A DNA stretch of 64,000 nt from Symsagittifera roscoffensis. Lineage: Eukaryota; Xenacoelomorpha; Acoela; Convolutidae. Below the pieces are notes generated by a model, which saw only the letters and a list, made by a program, of their open reading frames with translations, did not search any database and had not been told where the DNA came from. Location of the stretch: assembly GCF_963678635.1 (NCBI RefSeq), contig NC_087068.1, forward strand, positions 50,363,724-50,427,723, given 5' to 3'. Shown here one piece after another: positions 12,650 to 24,500 of this stretch (position 1 is the first letter of the stretch; each line of letters starts with the position of its first letter). The position numbers and the translations under genes are program-made.

Positions 12650-13485
12650 CTAATCAACCACCACCACACCAGCCCCCACCAACAACATCCCAAGAAAGTC
12701 CAATAACACCTACAACCACCAACAATCCCCCACCATCAACTCGAATTTCTTTTCAAGACAACCCGTACACTTTTGAAGAACGACACGCACGATTATCTGA
12801 ACCCTTAGAACCAGTTAATCGCCAAGCACCTTTAAGTGAACCAACATATAATTTATACCCCATCTTGCAACAAGATATTACTCGAGTAGGACACATAAGC
12901 CAAAATCAAAACAAACTTGAAATAAATAGACAAATCATACACCCACGAAGAAATAGAAATTTTCAACCCCCCAGAGTTCTTTTAAACATACCCCAATCAC
13001 CGACACCAACTACATCAGAACTTTCAAGCAGTACATTACCAGAAACTCCCACCCTTCTTTCACAACGCAGCATCTCAAATATTCCATCAGATTATTTAGG
13101 TTCAACTCCAACATCAGAAAAAATTCGAGATAATCCTTTTAACCCCCCAGATACCACCGAACGACCACCATATTGGTCAACACACTCATATACTCAAGGT
13201 GAATCAAATTTAGTGAACGAACCAATAGATATCTCTTCTGATACAACATTATCATCCCTACCAGAAACACTTTCACTTCCATCAACACCATCCTTAAGTC
13301 AAATTTCACCAACACTTTTCCCCCTCAATTTTCCCACAAATCTTGACGCCAGATACCAAGAACAATCATCCACAAATACCCCCCTACGTTTAGATTGGAA
13401 TAATTTCGTAGCACCTCCCCCACTATTTGGACAACATCAAGAAAGTAGCCGACTCCACAATTGGGCACTAAAAAGACTACAGTAA
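12650..13485 (+). CDS. Pro/Ser/Thr-rich ORF of element 1, before env
   Basis: Open from about 12,650 to the TAA at 13,483-13,485, roughly 275 codons, without an ATG near its start; an internal start near 12,865 gives 206 residues. It is rich in Pro, Ser and Thr with repeated PETP, LPST and SLPE-like phrases, and has no membrane segment or cysteine pattern. Coding-like sequence continues past the stop towards 13,760. It could be the N-terminal part of the env precursor or a separate accessory protein. I do not recognise a family. Confidence 0.5.
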
Positions 13486-13769
13486 AGACAAGATATCCAC
13501 AAAGATATTCAAGAACACAACATTCAAATACTCCAACAAAATAGTCTCCAACTAAAGTTTGAAATCACAGTCAGACTTAATAATGTTGCTCAACCCCCAT
13601 TTCATCTAAGTCCACCAAATCTAACAGCTCAATCACTACCTCCCCCATTTTTAACAACGGATTATCATACACATGTTTGTTTTAAAAGTATTCACATTTC
13701 AACACCTACTTTTTTTAATTTTTTTCCGAACAAAAGACAAATCCATCTCCTTGCACAGGACCTCAAGAT

Positions 13770-15128
13770 TTGTTAGTAACACACTATGATTCTGAAGAAA
13801 ACGAACAAAAAACGCTACTTAAGTATGTTATAAATCAAGTCACACAATGTGAATCCGAACCACAAGCTATAGAAACAACAAATATAGTAGCCACATTATA
13901 CTCAAAAGCCCGATCAACAACACTAACAGGATACAAATTTAGAGCAACATTTTCCGAAAAGAAAGTATATTGTGCACAAGTCTCAAATGGAAATAGAAAC
14001 CGACTAGGTCACGAATCTTTCTATCAGAGTGATATAGAAAGATTGCTACATTTTAGCCCTCAAGACTGTAAGAATGAACTTAGTCGATTAAACTACACAG
14101 AATGCAGGAACAAATCGAAAATTTGTAAATTTTCAAGTTTTCCCAGACTTAGCACATCAAGCATAACTTGAAAAACACCAAGGTCACATAATACAAGACA
14201 AAAATTTCCCCTTTCATGGAACACACGGAAGATTAACATACGATTTACATGATAAACAATGGATACCACATATCGGTGCAAACAATCCCTCAAAATGCAA
14301 AGCAGACACAAAAAATAGAGGATATCAAGAAATAATGTTTTTGACTGGAAAATACAACTTGAAAAAGTACAACTTACACGAGATTTAAAAGACGACACAA
14401 TTCTTTACCAAGGCATACGACTCCCTTGCAAAATTAACCAAGAATATTGCGATCCTACAACACGAAAGCAAGCAACCATTGTATGGTTTCCTGAAGAAAC
14501 CTGCACAGTTTTTCAAGAAGCAAGGATACACGCTAGAATGATTAAATTCCATCAAAAATATTTTCTTGAATCAATCCCTTTTGAAGAAGTCAACCCCGAT
14601 CAAATTGGAAATAATAACAACAAATTTAGGAACCTCCACAATATAGAAAATAAACTAACACGATTTCAAATATACGCAGAAACAGAACTAGCATGTAAAT
14701 ATAAAAAACCAATTTACAAAACACAATATTCAGAAATTCTTGTCGAATACGAACACGGTTTCGACATGAAAACAGGACATCTAATTGTAGACCCTATGGC
14801 CACATCTCATTCACTTACCGACGGAAACCTTTATGTTTCAGTAAAATTTCAGAAAAACATAGGACGATGGGGTGGAAAATTAAAACCACAAGACGCAGAT
14901 AGCACACGGTTACAAGATTTATTACTTATGAACCGTACATATTTTGGCGCAATTCATTATGATATATATTTAGACATGAAACTAGATTACACAATAAGCA
15001 GAATTTTTCATGAAATGTCACTCTCAGAATTGGAAACACTACATCAACTATGTGAACTAGAAAGAACCCAGATTTTACAGTCACTAGCACTAGCAGTTCT
15101 CAAAATACCATTTGTTATCCGGAAATAG
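13770..15128 (+). pseudogene. env-like region, N-terminal part, frameshifted
   Basis: Two ORFs in different frames, 13,770-14,171 (133 residues) and 14,538-15,128 (196 residues), linked by coding-like sequence in other frames. Regularly spaced cysteines and Asn-X-Ser/Thr sites suggest an extracellular glycoprotein. Element 2 has the same segments on the minus strand at 32.6-33.4 kb, for example around HGRLTY and CDPTTR. The position after integrase supports an env-type gene. The viral family of origin is not recognised. At least two frameshifts disable this copy. Confidence 0.6.
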
Positions 15129-15139
15129 ATCAAATTTCA

Positions 15140-17203
15140 TTGATTATGAAGGAAACATTTTATGGTATTACACTTGTACCAAAAAAGTATCACCTTTATA
15201 CGTTTTTGAAGATAAAAGATGTTATAGATAAAATATATTTTGTTGACACACTTTCAAAACGAACATATTTTTGGGACACAGCAGTACCATGTGGACCAGA
15301 AAACAGCCACAACGTTGTACAATTAAATCCCGACGAAGACAAATATTATTTATTAACACCATACCCAACATTAATGCCACCATTAAAAAAGTTCTCACCT
15401 GAGAGCATTCGAGCTATAGCCCGCAATCCAAGTATCGATTTACAATCGATATGTATCTATTCAAAATCAGACATACAACATCACATACGTACACAACAAT
15501 TTCAAGAACTACTTACAAAAATGGACACAATACAACGACAATCAATAGATCAAAACTTACGAAAACTTGCAGAAACAGCAGGATTTTCAGATATTTACGC
15601 ACAAGATTACAGCGGATATTTTACAGACATAAAAGATTACATTTATCTAAATGGTGAAAAATATCGACCACAGGATATATCATCGATTAAAATTTTTAGT
15701 TTTGTAAATCTCAAAAATGAATTTTTAGCCTTTCTAGGATGGCAATATTACATCTTAGAAAGATTGACTATCTTATACGCTATGTTTAATTTTATTGGAT
15801 TTCTTTTCTCATTACTAAAAGGAATCTATAGCACATGCGCAATACATACACAAGTAAACCGACAAGCAAGCGTAGCACGCATATTATTTACAGGATTTTT
15901 TGGAATATTTTCATCATCAATAAACAAAATCCTCTTAGATGCACAAATTAAGGAATATAAAACAAAACTATCAACAAATCCTAACAAATACGACGAATCA
16001 AATAATATTAATAATACAAATGCACTACCCACAGCACCACATTTACGAAACCTCCAATTTAACCATCCATTATCATTAGTCTCACGTAATTTTAGGAACT
16101 TAGCAATTACAAACCCCCCAAACTTAAGACCCAATCACATACAAAGCCCCATTCAATATATAGTAACACAACACCCTCCAATTGACGATATATACGAACA
16201 AATCATTGAACAGCCCCATACCACCACTTTTCAATCTCAAAATAATCCTTTTTTTTTAGCCCACGATGAGCAGACAAGTTGGATCACTCCACCGATCAAA
16301 CTCCCACCCTGCCAACCTCCAAAATCCACTTCCTATTATCCCGCTTTTTGCTTTTTGCCACCTGATTCACCACAAATCAATACATCATCAGGTATGAATT
16401 CTGACACTAATTCAGATATCACAATTTATACAACAGTTTCACAATTCAATAATTCTGATATAGAAACTCCCGATAAGTTCGCAGATTCCGAACCATCCCC
16501 TTCTACTCATACCCAGACCAGCTCAACAATCTTCTCAAAACCTCCTTTCCCACCTATCCAACCCCAAAGTGAACATCCATCACCCTATACCCCTTCTCAG
16601 GTAACCCCAACCTACTCCCCTCTCAATAATGAACGCTCCACCAACAACTCCCCAGATAATATTCAATTTTCCGAAGAACTAGATAATTTTATAACACTTC
16701 AACAACAATTGCTATCTCCCCACACTCTAACTATTCACCAATTCTCATCAACAACAACATCATCAAATCGAACAACACCTACACCAATTTCAGATTATAC
16801 TCCATCATTAGCTCATTCACCCACATCAACAGAAACATCCACCAGTACTAATGGTGCTTATCGAACCTTTAAACGCAAATTCCCAAATCACCCATTACCA
16901 TCCAAACCCGGAATCGCCCGAGAATATATCAACCATCCAGACCACACCAATACTACGATCTTTCTTCAAATAACCCTATCTTTATTTCCCCAATATACAC
17001 TAAATAAATCCGACCCTAACCCTGAACCACGTCACTTTGTAGATGAACATGTATTAATACCCACACTTCATTGGACAGCTTATTATAATTTCACTAACCC
17101 CCTTGAGCTACCACTCTATAACACCACTATAGATATTGAAAGAAATAAGGACGAATTATTCAGATCAACCACAGCACTCACCCCCGACAATTTACATATG
17201 TAG
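15140..17203 (+). CDS. env-like glycoprotein, C-terminal part with very long tail
   Basis: 687-residue ORF in a different frame from the preceding one. Residues 1-200 continue the ectodomain, with a conserved AVPCG and a TPYPTLMPP phrase. A hydrophobic stretch at about 200-235 looks like the membrane anchor. After it come about 90 charged or polar residues, then some 300 residues dominated by Pro, Ser and Thr, and a folded-looking last 100 residues (HWTAYYNF). Retroviral envelope tails are usually much shorter. Element 2 preserves related anchor (SYAMFSVLNGIY) and tail (FLAHDE) segments, so the tail belongs to the family. The first codons may be internal to a longer broken gene. Confidence 0.6.
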   Translation: MIMKETFYGITLVPKKYHLYTFLKIKDVIDKIYFVDTLSKRTYFWDTAVPCGPENSHNVVQLNPDEDKYYLLTPYPTLMPPLKKFSPESIRAIARNPSIDLQSICIYSKSDIQHHIRTQQFQELLTKMDTIQRQSIDQNLRKLAETAGFSDIYAQDYSGYFTDIKDYIYLNGEKYRPQDISSIKIFSFVNLKNEFLAFLGWQYYILERLTILYAMFNFIGFLFSLLKGIYSTCAIHTQVNRQASVARILFTGFFGIFSSSINKILLDAQIKEYKTKLSTNPNKYDESNNINNTNALPTAPHLRNLQFNHPLSLVSRNFRNLAITNPPNLRPNHIQSPIQYIVTQHPPIDDIYEQIIEQPHTTTFQSQNNPFFLAHDEQTSWITPPIKLPPCQPPKSTSYYPAFCFLPPDSPQINTSSGMNSDTNSDITIYTTVSQFNNSDIETPDKFADSEPSPSTHTQTSSTIFSKPPFPPIQPQSEHPSPYTPSQVTPTYSPLNNERSTNNSPDNIQFSEELDNFITLQQQLLSPHTLTIHQFSSTTTSSNRTTPTPISDYTPSLAHSPTSTETSTSTNGAYRTFKRKFPNHPLPSKPGIAREYINHPDHTNTTIFLQITLSLFPQYTLNKSDPNPEPRHFVDEHVLIPTLHWTAYYNFTNPLELPLYNTTIDIERNKDELFRSTTALTPDNLHM

Positions 17204-18646
17204 GATATAAAAATTATTAAAAACATTCACTGCACCCCAAGCTAACGACTTTTCGATTGAATATTTTGATCATAACATCATTAGATCTAATCAAGACAAG
17301 TTTCTTGACGACGATCAGTTTTCTAACCCACAACTCACAGAGAAATTTTTCATAAAACCCCTTACTTATTCACACTTAACAACTTAGATAAAAAGCATGA
17401 TCACATTATTTCAGAAGCACTCTCAGATATTCAAGCATACGAATCATTTCACGAAAAATTTCAAACATTTTCACTAACCTTTCATTTTCTCACACCAAAG
17501 GAACGTGATTTGCACTGTTCACACGACATCATGTTACGAACTAAACAAACGCACACCTACATTTATTATCGATTTATCCAAAATCATTTTCGTTTACACA
17601 CACCATCGCGAACTAACAGTATGACTAAGAAAAGAACACCTACGGTAGCCAAACTGGATTAAACCAGCTTAAAACTGGATAATTTATTCTTTTGAAGACT
17701 ATTAACAAGTCTAAAAAAGAAATCATAAAACACCAAAAAGTCGCAAGACAAACGCAAACCAAAAACAATTTGATTTTTGAGAAAACGACACAACCAACGA
17801 CACGAAAGGAAAACCAGAAATAATATAACATAAAAAGTTAGCACAAAACAGGACCCCTTAAAACACCAGCAAGAAATCATACTCCCACTCCTGGCCTAAC
17901 CCACCAGAGAGGACGTCCTGAGCATGCTCTATAGCCGGCCTCACCCACCGTGCTACAACCACGCTTTGTGACCACATCATATTTTTGACAAGAGGTACTC
18001 AAGGGTGAGTAACTCTTAAAAATAACTGAACTAAAACTAAAACGCTTTTGCGAAAACAATTAACCAAAATCATAACTAAAAATCAGAATGAACAAAAATT
18101 TATAAAACGTAAATTATAATATGCAGTACATAGATCACGAACAACCGCAAAGACGAGCATCCAAAGACTAGACGACCCCATCACACTCAACGTATAGAAT
18201 GGCTAAACACAACTGACATGCCGCTCACAATCACGACTCATAAAGGATTTAGAGTACGACTTGACTTCGCAGAAAAGGACTTCATTGAACCAGACCAATG
18301 ATCACCTCGATGTTCAAGTATACGTACAGATCCGAGTTACAAGGCATCCCCTACAAACACAATCTTCACGCCATTCCCAGATAAGAATGATACTCGATCA
18401 AGTTCTCCACCCAAGCAGGACAAACAATCATAGCAAACCATTCTGAAATCAGATTGATTTCACCGGTGGTCGCAGTCATCGTCGAACAAACAACTAACAA
18501 GTTCATGTCGATGATTCTAGCTTCCTGGAGCTTTCTTCTCCAAGAACAAAACAAGAAATGATGCTCGCCAAATAACAACGACCAACATCCATCCTTCATT
18601 ACAGATAGAAGATCTAAGATTCAAAACTCTGTAAACCCCGGATGGG
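17204..18646 (+). other. 3' internal region of element 1
   Basis: About 17,370-17,660 is open for about 95 codons without an ATG near its start (phrases NNLDKKHDHI and SLTFHFLTPKERD). It may be the end of the env tail or a small accessory ORF. The rest shows no coding signal. A short purine run GGATGGG directly precedes the 3' LTR and may be the polypurine tract. Confidence 0.4.
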
Positions 18647-19057
18647 TGGAACCAGATCTAAACTATATTTTTTATTATTGGTTATAAATTGGATATTTTA
18701 TCACTATAAAATGTTTAATATTAACCAATCATGATCCATCTAACTAACAACCCACTTTTTTGTAAGTGCTGAAATTTGTGGTAATTTCAGCACCAGAGAG
18801 ATTTGAATTTAACTTAGAAATTAGTTACCTCTCCAAGAGACCTTCTAGCAATCGCAGCAAGCCAGTATACTCTAGATCTATTGAGCCTAGCAGGACTAGT
18901 TAAACACCCTGAGACTAGTAGATATAAGAGTAAGATTAGGATCGGTATTAGACTAAAAAGTTGCACGAATCTATCCGGCCGAAAATAAGAAGCGTGACGA
19001 GCAGACGGTGTACCCTATCCGAAATTACTCTATGAGTTACACTTCGGTCCTAACTCA
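18647..19057 (+). repeat. 3' LTR of element 1
   Basis: 411 bp, same ends as the 5' LTR. Differences include a changed hairpin loop (AAATTTGTGGTAATTT in place of AAATTACTTGTAATTT) and single-base indels. It is followed directly by the AAGG target copy. Confidence 0.93.
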
Positions 19058-19061
19058 AAGG

Positions 19062-20299
19062 TATATTTTATTTTTATTTTTGAGCTGAGTTTGCCGTAGT
19101 ATTAATTGAACTGTTTTAAAATCAACAGAATCGTTCACAAGATCAAAAAGTTGAATAGACTGCTCTTTTTGGGGCAAATACACGCCCATCTATTGTCGAT
19201 CAGTATGAATTTTTTGATTGAAAAATTGTTTTAAAAAATAGTTTTTCCCTTAATTTTTTCCTTCCACATGCTTTGCAGAAAACTGAAACGATCTTCATCT
19301 TAAATCGTGTAAATGAGAGCAAATTTTTTCCCAATATCCATTTGGAAAGGTTTAGTTTGCCATTTACACTTTAATAGAACTAAATACATTTCGCGTTATT
19401 CATTCCAAATTAAAATGTAGTTGAGCAAACAGTCCTAAACATGAAGCATTAAAATTTTTCAAAAATACGCAAAGAAGAAACAATTTTTTAAGTTTGAGCC
19501 CTTCAAATGAATACTTTCAAATTTTTGATAAAAAAACTTCGTCAAAATTGCTAGTTAAAAATTGTTTTCTGCAAAATCACCCATATCGCGAACAAATATT
19601 TTGATTAGTCGAATTATTATACTTTTTGAGAAATGAAGAATCATAAAAAGCACCATTGTTTCAAATTCATTGTAGATTCGATTTCTTTCGTTTGGTTCTT
19701 AAATACATGTATTCTTTCTTATCTTCATCACTTTTTAGGTTTAAGACGCAATTAACGTTTTCTCAGTTTCACGTCCCTATGTGGCAGACACGAAAAATTC
19801 TAAATTATTTTCAATCTAAAATTAATTGTGATACAAGGCTGATAATTTGGTATCAATTTAAGTTTAAGCAAAAACACTTGGTTGGTTGTCGAAAAGGCAA
19901 CTTAAATTAAAAGCCTATGAGCAAATGATTACCGCTTTCAAACAATCTGATCTTTAAAAAAAAAGTTCAGGGTTATTAAAAGATTAGCATAGATTTTTAG
20001 TAGCCGTCAACGAGTAAAGTATATTATGATACATTCATCATTTAAGTTCTGTGATGTAACCCTGATAGCAAAAAGAAACCCAAAACAAAACTAACAAAAA
20101 ATTGACAAAGTCTTGGTTGTCTTGAATACAAACTTCTTGAAACTTGTTTTTTTTTGTGCGTATTAATGAGACCAGCAATTAAACTTTCGTCAAATTTTAG
20201 AAAAGAAAATTACACGTAGTTCTACTGTTTTATTGGCTTTTAATCGAAGAAGTTTTTGTCAAAATTACTCCTAAAAACTTTGTTGTGGAAAAAAATCCA
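19062..20299. other. intergenic, no gene seen
   Basis: AT-rich sequence between element 1 and a LINE remnant. I see no exon, RNA gene or repeat. Confidence 0.45.
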
Positions 20300-20605
20300 G
20301 GTTTAAGTCATAAATTGATAACAGAAAATGGTCGATTTTGATTCCAAAGTGAATAATTTTTGCTTGCCGTCAACTTTTGCTTCAACTTTTGCTTGCCGTA
20401 ATTTTTTGGATACCATCCAGCTGGATGCATCACTCAAAGTTCGCGAGAAAATTTTCTTCCAAGTCATCTGTTTGTCCACAATTACTGGTATCGTCAGCAA
20501 ATTTTGTGGCATCGACAATTTGCAAGTATTTGGTAGATTACTACCAAAAATCAGAAAAAATAGCAGCCAAAAGGGACCATTTGGTACACCACATTCCTAT
20601 TGGTT
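20300..20605 (-). pseudogene. non-LTR retrotransposon reverse transcriptase remnant
   Basis: On the minus strand a broken frame shows GVPNGPF and FLIF, matching the GVPQGS...FLIF block of LINE reverse transcriptases. A frameshift later comes KFADDTS at about 20,487-20,504, the FADD catalytic box. A duplicated AAAAGTTGA phrase follows. Only the palm region remains. A related FADDT box is found in the LINE at 56.4 kb. Confidence 0.65.
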
Positions 20606-20610
20606 TTATT

Positions 20611-20975
20611 CAGTGGCGTGCGCGGAAACTTTTCTAGGGGGTTCAGTCTTTCGAAAAATTTAGGTCGACCAAATTCATTGCCAGAGCTCTCCAAAAATAC
20701 TATCTGGACCTTATTTTATCAAAATTTTTTGCCTCGAGCAATTTTCCAAAAAAGCCAAAAAACGTGTTTTTTGGCACTTTTTGAACAGTTTTGACAAATA
20801 AAATTGCGCTTGTTTCCGACCGCGCTCCCCCTTCAAAATTGGCGCCTTAAGGAAAATGTTTAGGTTGGTCAGCCATTAATAGATGTCGCAAAATTATACC
20901 AAAGGGGAGACCCTTTGGAAACATTTGGCAACCAGAAATGAATGGAAAGGCCGTTCCCCCCTCGGCACGCTACTG
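20611..20975. mobile_element. hAT-like MITE
   Basis: 365 bp. It begins CAGTGGCGTGCGC and ends with the inverse of CAGTAGCGTGCCG, each side bordered by a G run, giving imperfect terminal inverted repeats. The flanking 8-mers are GTTTTATT and GTTTTCTT (7 of 8 match), the target length of hAT elements. No transposase is encoded. The interior resembles sequence at 57.9-58.2 kb (AGGTC-ACCAAA, GAGCTC, GGCACTTTTTG). Confidence 0.65.
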
Positions 20976-21128
20976 GTTTTCTTGGTTATTTGTTTTTCGG
21001 TAGCCCAATTTTGTTTATGTTTAGTTGCGGCATACACAAGTAACGACATAGATTTATTGAATTTGTCAAGGTAAAAAATGATTTCATGAAATCAGCACGC
21101 ATAGCTACCCAGAACTTTTTAACTGTTC

Positions 21129-21180
21129 TCTCCTCACTGCAAAACGAGGGGGGGGGGGGGGGGGGGGGTGGAGGTGGTGG
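21129..21180. repeat. poly-G and GGT-rich low-complexity tract
   Basis: An uninterrupted G run of about 20 bases is followed by GGTGG words, about 230 bp before the peroxiredoxin start codon. Its true length may be uncertain in the assembly. Confidence 0.8.
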
Positions 21181-21341
21181 GGTAGAATTTTTTGGAATCA
21201 ACAACTTGTGTTTGCTTAGCCGTCATACTCCCGCATAGGGGTGAATCCTGTAATAGGTACCATAGGGGGGCAGTTAATAATATCAGCTGCCCTCTCCTCC
21301 ATAATATCGACTATATTCATTATCATCTGTACTGTTTTTCA

Positions 21342-21343
21342 GT
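21342..21343 (+). promoter_or_regulatory. possible 3' splice or trans-splice acceptor upstream of PRDX5
   Basis: TGTACTGTTTTTCAG ends at 21,342, a strong acceptor 70 bases before the ATG. It could join an upstream leader exon or receive a spliced leader. No matching donor was identified. Confidence 0.4.
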
Positions 21344-21412
21344 TCAAACTCAGAATCAAATTCCACCAACTCCAACTGTGAAATCTTGCAGCGGGTCTGA
21401 AACAAACAGAAA

Positions 21413-21511
21413 ATGCCGATCAGAGTGGGAGAGTTCTTGCCCAGTGCCCAGATGACGATCGGGTCCCCCGGAAACAAAATCGACATCCGCGACTACTGCC
21501 GATACAAAAAG
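21413..21511 (+). CDS. PRDX5: PRDX5 exon 1
   Basis: 33 codons from the ATG. They encode the N-terminal strand region (RVGEFLPSA, then GSPGNKIDI) that precedes the catalytic loop. It ends ...TACAAAAAG before GCATCT, so intron 1 (21,512-24,273) appears to be GC-AG. Extending the exon reaches a stop within four codons. Confidence 0.85.
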
Positions 21512-24500
21512 GCATCTTTTTAAATTGAAGCCCCCTCCTGATTGGTTGAAAATTTATAATAATTCGTAATTATAATGCGAAAAATAATTTAAAAAATTGA
21601 GACCAAGTGAACAACCTCCTTCTCAAATCAATTAGGAAAATCTTTTCAATTGGTTGAATTCAAATTTTTCAACTAATTAGACTTCAGCTTTCTGTTATGG
21701 TGTTTCACTGTTCGAAACTACTGATTACTTAAGGAGCTGATCACTTTTGGGCGAGGGACGAATTTTTATTTGGTTCATCTAAAGAAGTTCGATTGTTCAC
21801 ATGGTCCAAAGATTGACTGCTAAAAATAAACAGCAAAAGGGTATTATTAGTACATCAAATTTATCTAAAACTGCATTGTTTAAAGTGATCAATTAAGACT
21901 CAGAACGTTGTTTGACAGCAAAGAAAACAACAATTACAGGGCAAAAATACAATGGGTGAATTTTTAATTGGCTCCCAAAGGCCATTACAAGGAAATGTGA
22001 AAACTCTCGCTCAAAAATTGCATTAACAGCTAAACTTTTCAAAGTTTGTTCAGAACTAGTTTGGTTTGGAAATTGTAACCTTACAAGAATCATTTTGAAC
22101 ATGTACCACTTTTTCTTTTTGTTTTTCTACCAATTTGGAATCAGGTATTGATAACGAAAAAAATCAAAAGTACCTTGCTGACCAGACGGCGAATCATACA
22201 ATTTCTGCTTAGCGAAAATTGGTTATCATTTGATTTATTAATATCTTTTTCTCGTAAATGGAATTTATACCATTTTTTAAATATTTTTACAAAAAGAATT
22301 GGATGATAACTATTTTGTCTAACGATAAAAATCATTAAAACTTTTAGACCAAAAGAACAATCTCCCCCTAAATCAATTCTCCCCCTAGATCAACTATAGA
22401 GGCCTTCACGTGGAGGTCATGTTGAAATATTTTACTTTTGTAAAACATGAGCTGACATCTACTTATTAAATTTATATCTGAATCATAGGTTTCACGTTTC
22501 TATCTGTCTTCATATTTTGCCTTTAAGTATCCTCAGGTAAGTTTGATCAGCTGTGGATTTTGCAATCAACCGCAATCATGAGCCCCAACAGAAAGTAAAG
22601 GGAAAAAACTGTTTCTATCTACTTTTAGATGCCAGCAGCTAACATCCGACAGAACAATAACCAGAAGCTCATTTATGCGCTCAAAAGCATGTCAAGAAAA
22701 ATTACCCTAGAAAACTCTAACAATTCAGACAATTTTACTTTAAAATACCTTAAAAATTGAGAAAAAACTTGCACTACCTTATAAACACTTTACCTTTTTA
22801 TACCTTAAATCACCGCAAAAGTTAAAGTTTATCAGCATTAATTGCCACTTTAAAATATATTTTTTAGTTAAAATTACCTTAAATTTTTTTCCTATATTTT
22901 AATTACCCTAATTTATACGACTAACAATAAAAAAATTAAGGTGAAATAACCTAAAGCATTAAGGTAAATTACAATAATTTTCTGAATTTTTAAGGTGTTT
23001 TTAGGTCAATTTACCTTAACTTTTGTATTTTTTTGGGGAAAAATTAGGGTAAAAATACCCTAATGATAAGGTAATTATATTTTTTGGGGGAAAATTAGGG
23101 TAAAAATACCTTAATGATTAGATAAAATACGTACTTTTTTTTAAGTTTGTATGCTGAATTTATCTATAAAATAGTGCTAAGGTTTTTTAAGGCTGGTAAC
23201 ATTTAAGTTTCCCCTTATTCCATTCTCAATTTCAAGCAAATCCCAAAATTAATAACAAGGCAAAAATTGCTAAATTAATCCAAAAAAAGGTTTTTTTTTT
23301 AAATTTCAAACTCTTTAATCGGTGCATTTTTCTTTGGTACTCTTGAACTTCCTCATTCTCCCCCATTTAGAATTTTTATTTGAAATTTGTAAAAGCATGT
23401 ATATTAAGATGAAAAGGAACAGGTTGATTTTGCATTTTTAATCTCAAGATAATGATGTTCATCAGTATTTTTGAACCAGAACTTCTTATGAATCACAGGG
23501 GCGATGCTTCGCTTCACAATGACTAGCGAGAACACGACTTTTAAGAAATGCAATAATATAAAGTATAAATAAGCCTCGAGTTAGTAAAAAGTCGGCTAGA
23601 TCTCGTGTTCGATCTGCAACCTACTGCGACCTAGAGATAAAGATTTTCACGCATTACCCAATCAGCCACGCGCCGTAAAGGCATCACAAACACTAGAGAC
23701 AAAAAATTGCAGAAAACAGATGCCAAGAAAATTTCAATTCTTGATCGTGATTATAGCAAAATTGCCTATAACAACATTTTCCTTTTTCGATGAACACTTT
23801 TATTTGTGAGTTAGAGGTTAGAAAAACAAGTTTCTATCAAAACACTACTATGATTCAAATGTAAAAACGCATGTCATACAGTTTCCACACATGCAAAAAA
23901 TTATGGACAATATGACAAGCATTTTCAGTCTATGGAGGTCAATCACAGCACTTCAAATGAAGCAATTTTTTTCAGCTGTAAATAAATATTTCACCAAAAA
24001 AAATCAGGAAAAAGTCTTTTTGTTTGTCAATACAAATGACCTGGGATATGAAACATGGGCTAAGTTGAAGGAGGGTTTAACTTGAATCCTAGTTGGAATT
24101 TCCATCCTTCTCAAAAGAGTCTCAGCAATTTAGATTAAAAATAATAAGTGTGTTATAAGATCTTATTCTGTTTTATAAAGAATGTGTTTTAAGATGATCC
24201 AATAACAAATAAAAACATCTAATTGATAGTTTGAAATAAGGGGGCGGAGGCTTAAAAAGAACCCTGAGTGTAGACACTTCTTGTGGGCGTGGTCGGAGCA
24301 TTCACGCCAACATGCAACTCACAAGTGCCCCAGATAATAGCAGAAGCCGATGAGCTGAAAACGAATGGTGTGGATCAGATCGCGTGCATAACTGTGAATG
24401 ACATCTTCGTCTGCAACGAATGGGCGAGACTTCTCAACTTCGGAGACAAACTTGAGATTTGCATTTTACCCATTATAACCTCATATCTAATCCAGCACAA

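Larger units (their letters stand above)
7029..19057 (+). mobile_element. LTR retrotransposon 1, Ty3/gypsy type with env-like region, defective
   Basis: Two direct repeats of 411-412 bp (7,029-7,440 and 18,647-19,057) start TGGAACCAG and end CTAACTCA, with the standard TG...CA ends. The 4-bp AAGG lies directly outside both (7,025-7,028 and 19,058-19,061). I counted about 14 differences between the LTRs, so they are roughly 96-97% alike. Inside, in order, are a primer-binding site, a non-coding 5' part, RT thumb and RNase H, integrase, a Pro/Ser/Thr-rich ORF and an env-like region. RT thumb - RNase H - integrase order is Ty3/gypsy type. Gag and the RT palm are missing, and the remaining frames are broken. 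The nearest relative here is element 2 in reverse orientation. Confidence 0.93.
21512..24273 (+). other. PRDX5 intron 1
   Basis: 2.76 kb with no further exon recognised. It contains an AAGGTA-rich stretch with a 52-bp tandem duplication (22,740-23,130) and a possible tRNA-like SINE on the minus strand (23,591-23,676). Confidence 0.7.

Noticed and set aside
8751-17203. G-to-A hypermutation of element 1
   Set aside because: Some stops fit TGG to TGA, but others need different changes, and the A-rich skew is shared with element 2, so it looks like family composition; not shown.
20328-20663. 111-residue plus-strand ORF
   Set aside because: It runs across the antisense of a LINE reverse transcriptase and into a MITE.
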